Shown piece after piece: positions 38,214 through 38,457 of a DNA stretch of 38,457 nt. Origin of the DNA: Mycoplasmataceae bacterium. GTDB taxonomy: Bacteria; Bacillota_I; Bacilli_A; Mycoplasmatales; Mycoplasmoidaceae. Positions within the stretch are counted from its first letter, which is position 1. Each line of letters opens with the position of its first letter. The position numbers were made by a program, and so were the translations under genes. The notes under the pieces are model-generated. The model was given only the letters and a program-made list of their open reading frames with translations. It did no database searches and was not told where the DNA came from. Location: positions 1 through 38,457 of the forward strand of contig JAISPD010000010.1 of the NCBI GenBank assembly GCA_031275175.1, in the 5' to 3' direction.

Positions 38214-38235
38214 GCAAACAAAAGTGTTTGTTTGC
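38214..38235. terminator. Inverted repeat between nrdD and the next gene
   Basis: GCAAACAAA (38214-38222) and TTTGTTTGC (38227-38235) form a perfect nine-base stem with a four-base loop. On the minus strand it follows the gene ending at 38313. There is no long T run, so it may be a weak terminator or an operator. Confidence 0.4.
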
Positions 38236-38312
38236 ACTGTACAGCTTAAACGTAATGAAAGAAATGATTTATTCTTGGGCAAAGAATGTAAAAGATCAGC
38301 GACTTTGTCCCA

Positions 38313-38456
38313 CTAATTATAGCTGCCAGAAATTACAACTTTTTCATAAATTTCGTTCGGAGTAACACGATATTGCTTTTTAAATATTAAAAAGTCATTC
38401 AATTGATACCATGGATGTGAAGCTTTAGGTGGAAATGTGACATGTTTAGTTGATTT
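38313..38456 (-). CDS. Unrecognised protein, C-terminal 47 residues
   Basis: The minus strand is open from the window edge to TAG (38313-38315), reading KHVTFPPKASHPWYQLNDFL and then a segment ending EIYEKVVISGSYN. The codon pattern resembles neighbouring genes, but the protein is not recognised and the start lies off the window. It is probably not in an operon with nrdD, as an inverted repeat and a promoter intervene. Confidence 0.5.
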   Translation of the reverse strand, partial: KSTKHVTFPPKASHPWYQLNDFLIFKKQYRVTPNEIYEKVVISGSYN

Positions 38457-38457
38457 A

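Noticed and set aside
1-38457. tRNA, rRNA or CRISPR arrays
   Set aside because: Intergenic stretches were read for cloverleaf arms, GGTTCGAATCC-type boxes and spaced repeats; none was seen. A tRNA search program would be the decisive check.

Overview
The window comes from an AT-rich Mollicute (mycoplasma-type bacterium) that reads UGA as tryptophan. In almost every long gene TGA falls where family members carry Trp: GyrB 'QLWETTMDP', the second Trp of the RpoD 'YATWWIRQ' block, and positions in NrdD, NrdG, LepA and YchF. Read this way, genes that look broken into pieces become full length. Lipoboxes, short spacers, bare TATAAT promoters and IS30 debris fit the same group. Anaerobic functions (flavodiiron protein with rubredoxin, class III ribonucleotide reductase) suggest a low-oxygen, probably host-associated niche. 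The species cannot be named from sequence alone.

Layout. 1-1417: IS30 transposase remnants around a BspA-like repeat lipoprotein. 1418-6159: yaaA-like S4 protein, gyrB, gyrA. 6185-9945: a sugar operon (dhaK, lacA, lacB, class II GatY/KbaY-type aldolase, ROK kinase), a variant tagatose-6-phosphate route. 9946-12531: a membrane-anchored tandem-repeat protein, an IS30 end relic, and a minus-strand accessory cluster (small basic protein, ssb pseudogene, coiled-coil protein). 12532-17334: rubredoxin and flavodiiron protein, then ychF, an unknown helical protein, purA and tdk. 17363-22014: lipoproteins, a two-gene ABC exporter and pth.

22015-27951 is the main accessory island. It holds a second ssb-like/coiled-coil pair, a CinA-like protein, a polytopic membrane protein, an IS30 end fused to a coiled-coil pseudogene, a pseudoknot-like RNA region, a third coiled-coil gene, a ribbon-helix-helix-like protein, a 45-residue cationic peptide and a single-chain restriction-modification enzyme with an unusual leader. 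28037-35232 returns to core genes: rpoD, a membrane protein, lepA, rpsO, pta, galU and a flippase-like membrane protein. 35272-38102 encodes the anaerobic ribonucleotide reductase on the minus strand, and the window ends inside an unrecognised minus-strand gene.

The most striking observation is that the class III reductase is split. The large NrdD chain (664 aa) stops just after the first CxxC of the C-terminal zinc site. The second CxxC and the glycyl-radical motif (RVTGYLS) are on a separate 61-residue protein placed after nrdG. Other points of interest are a nested pseudoknot at 24802-24903, an apparent hairpin-bridged Shine-Dalgarno before the restriction-modification gene, a family of small coiled-coil proteins next to an SSB-like gene, and frequent leaderless promoters with TATAAT six to eight bases before ATG.
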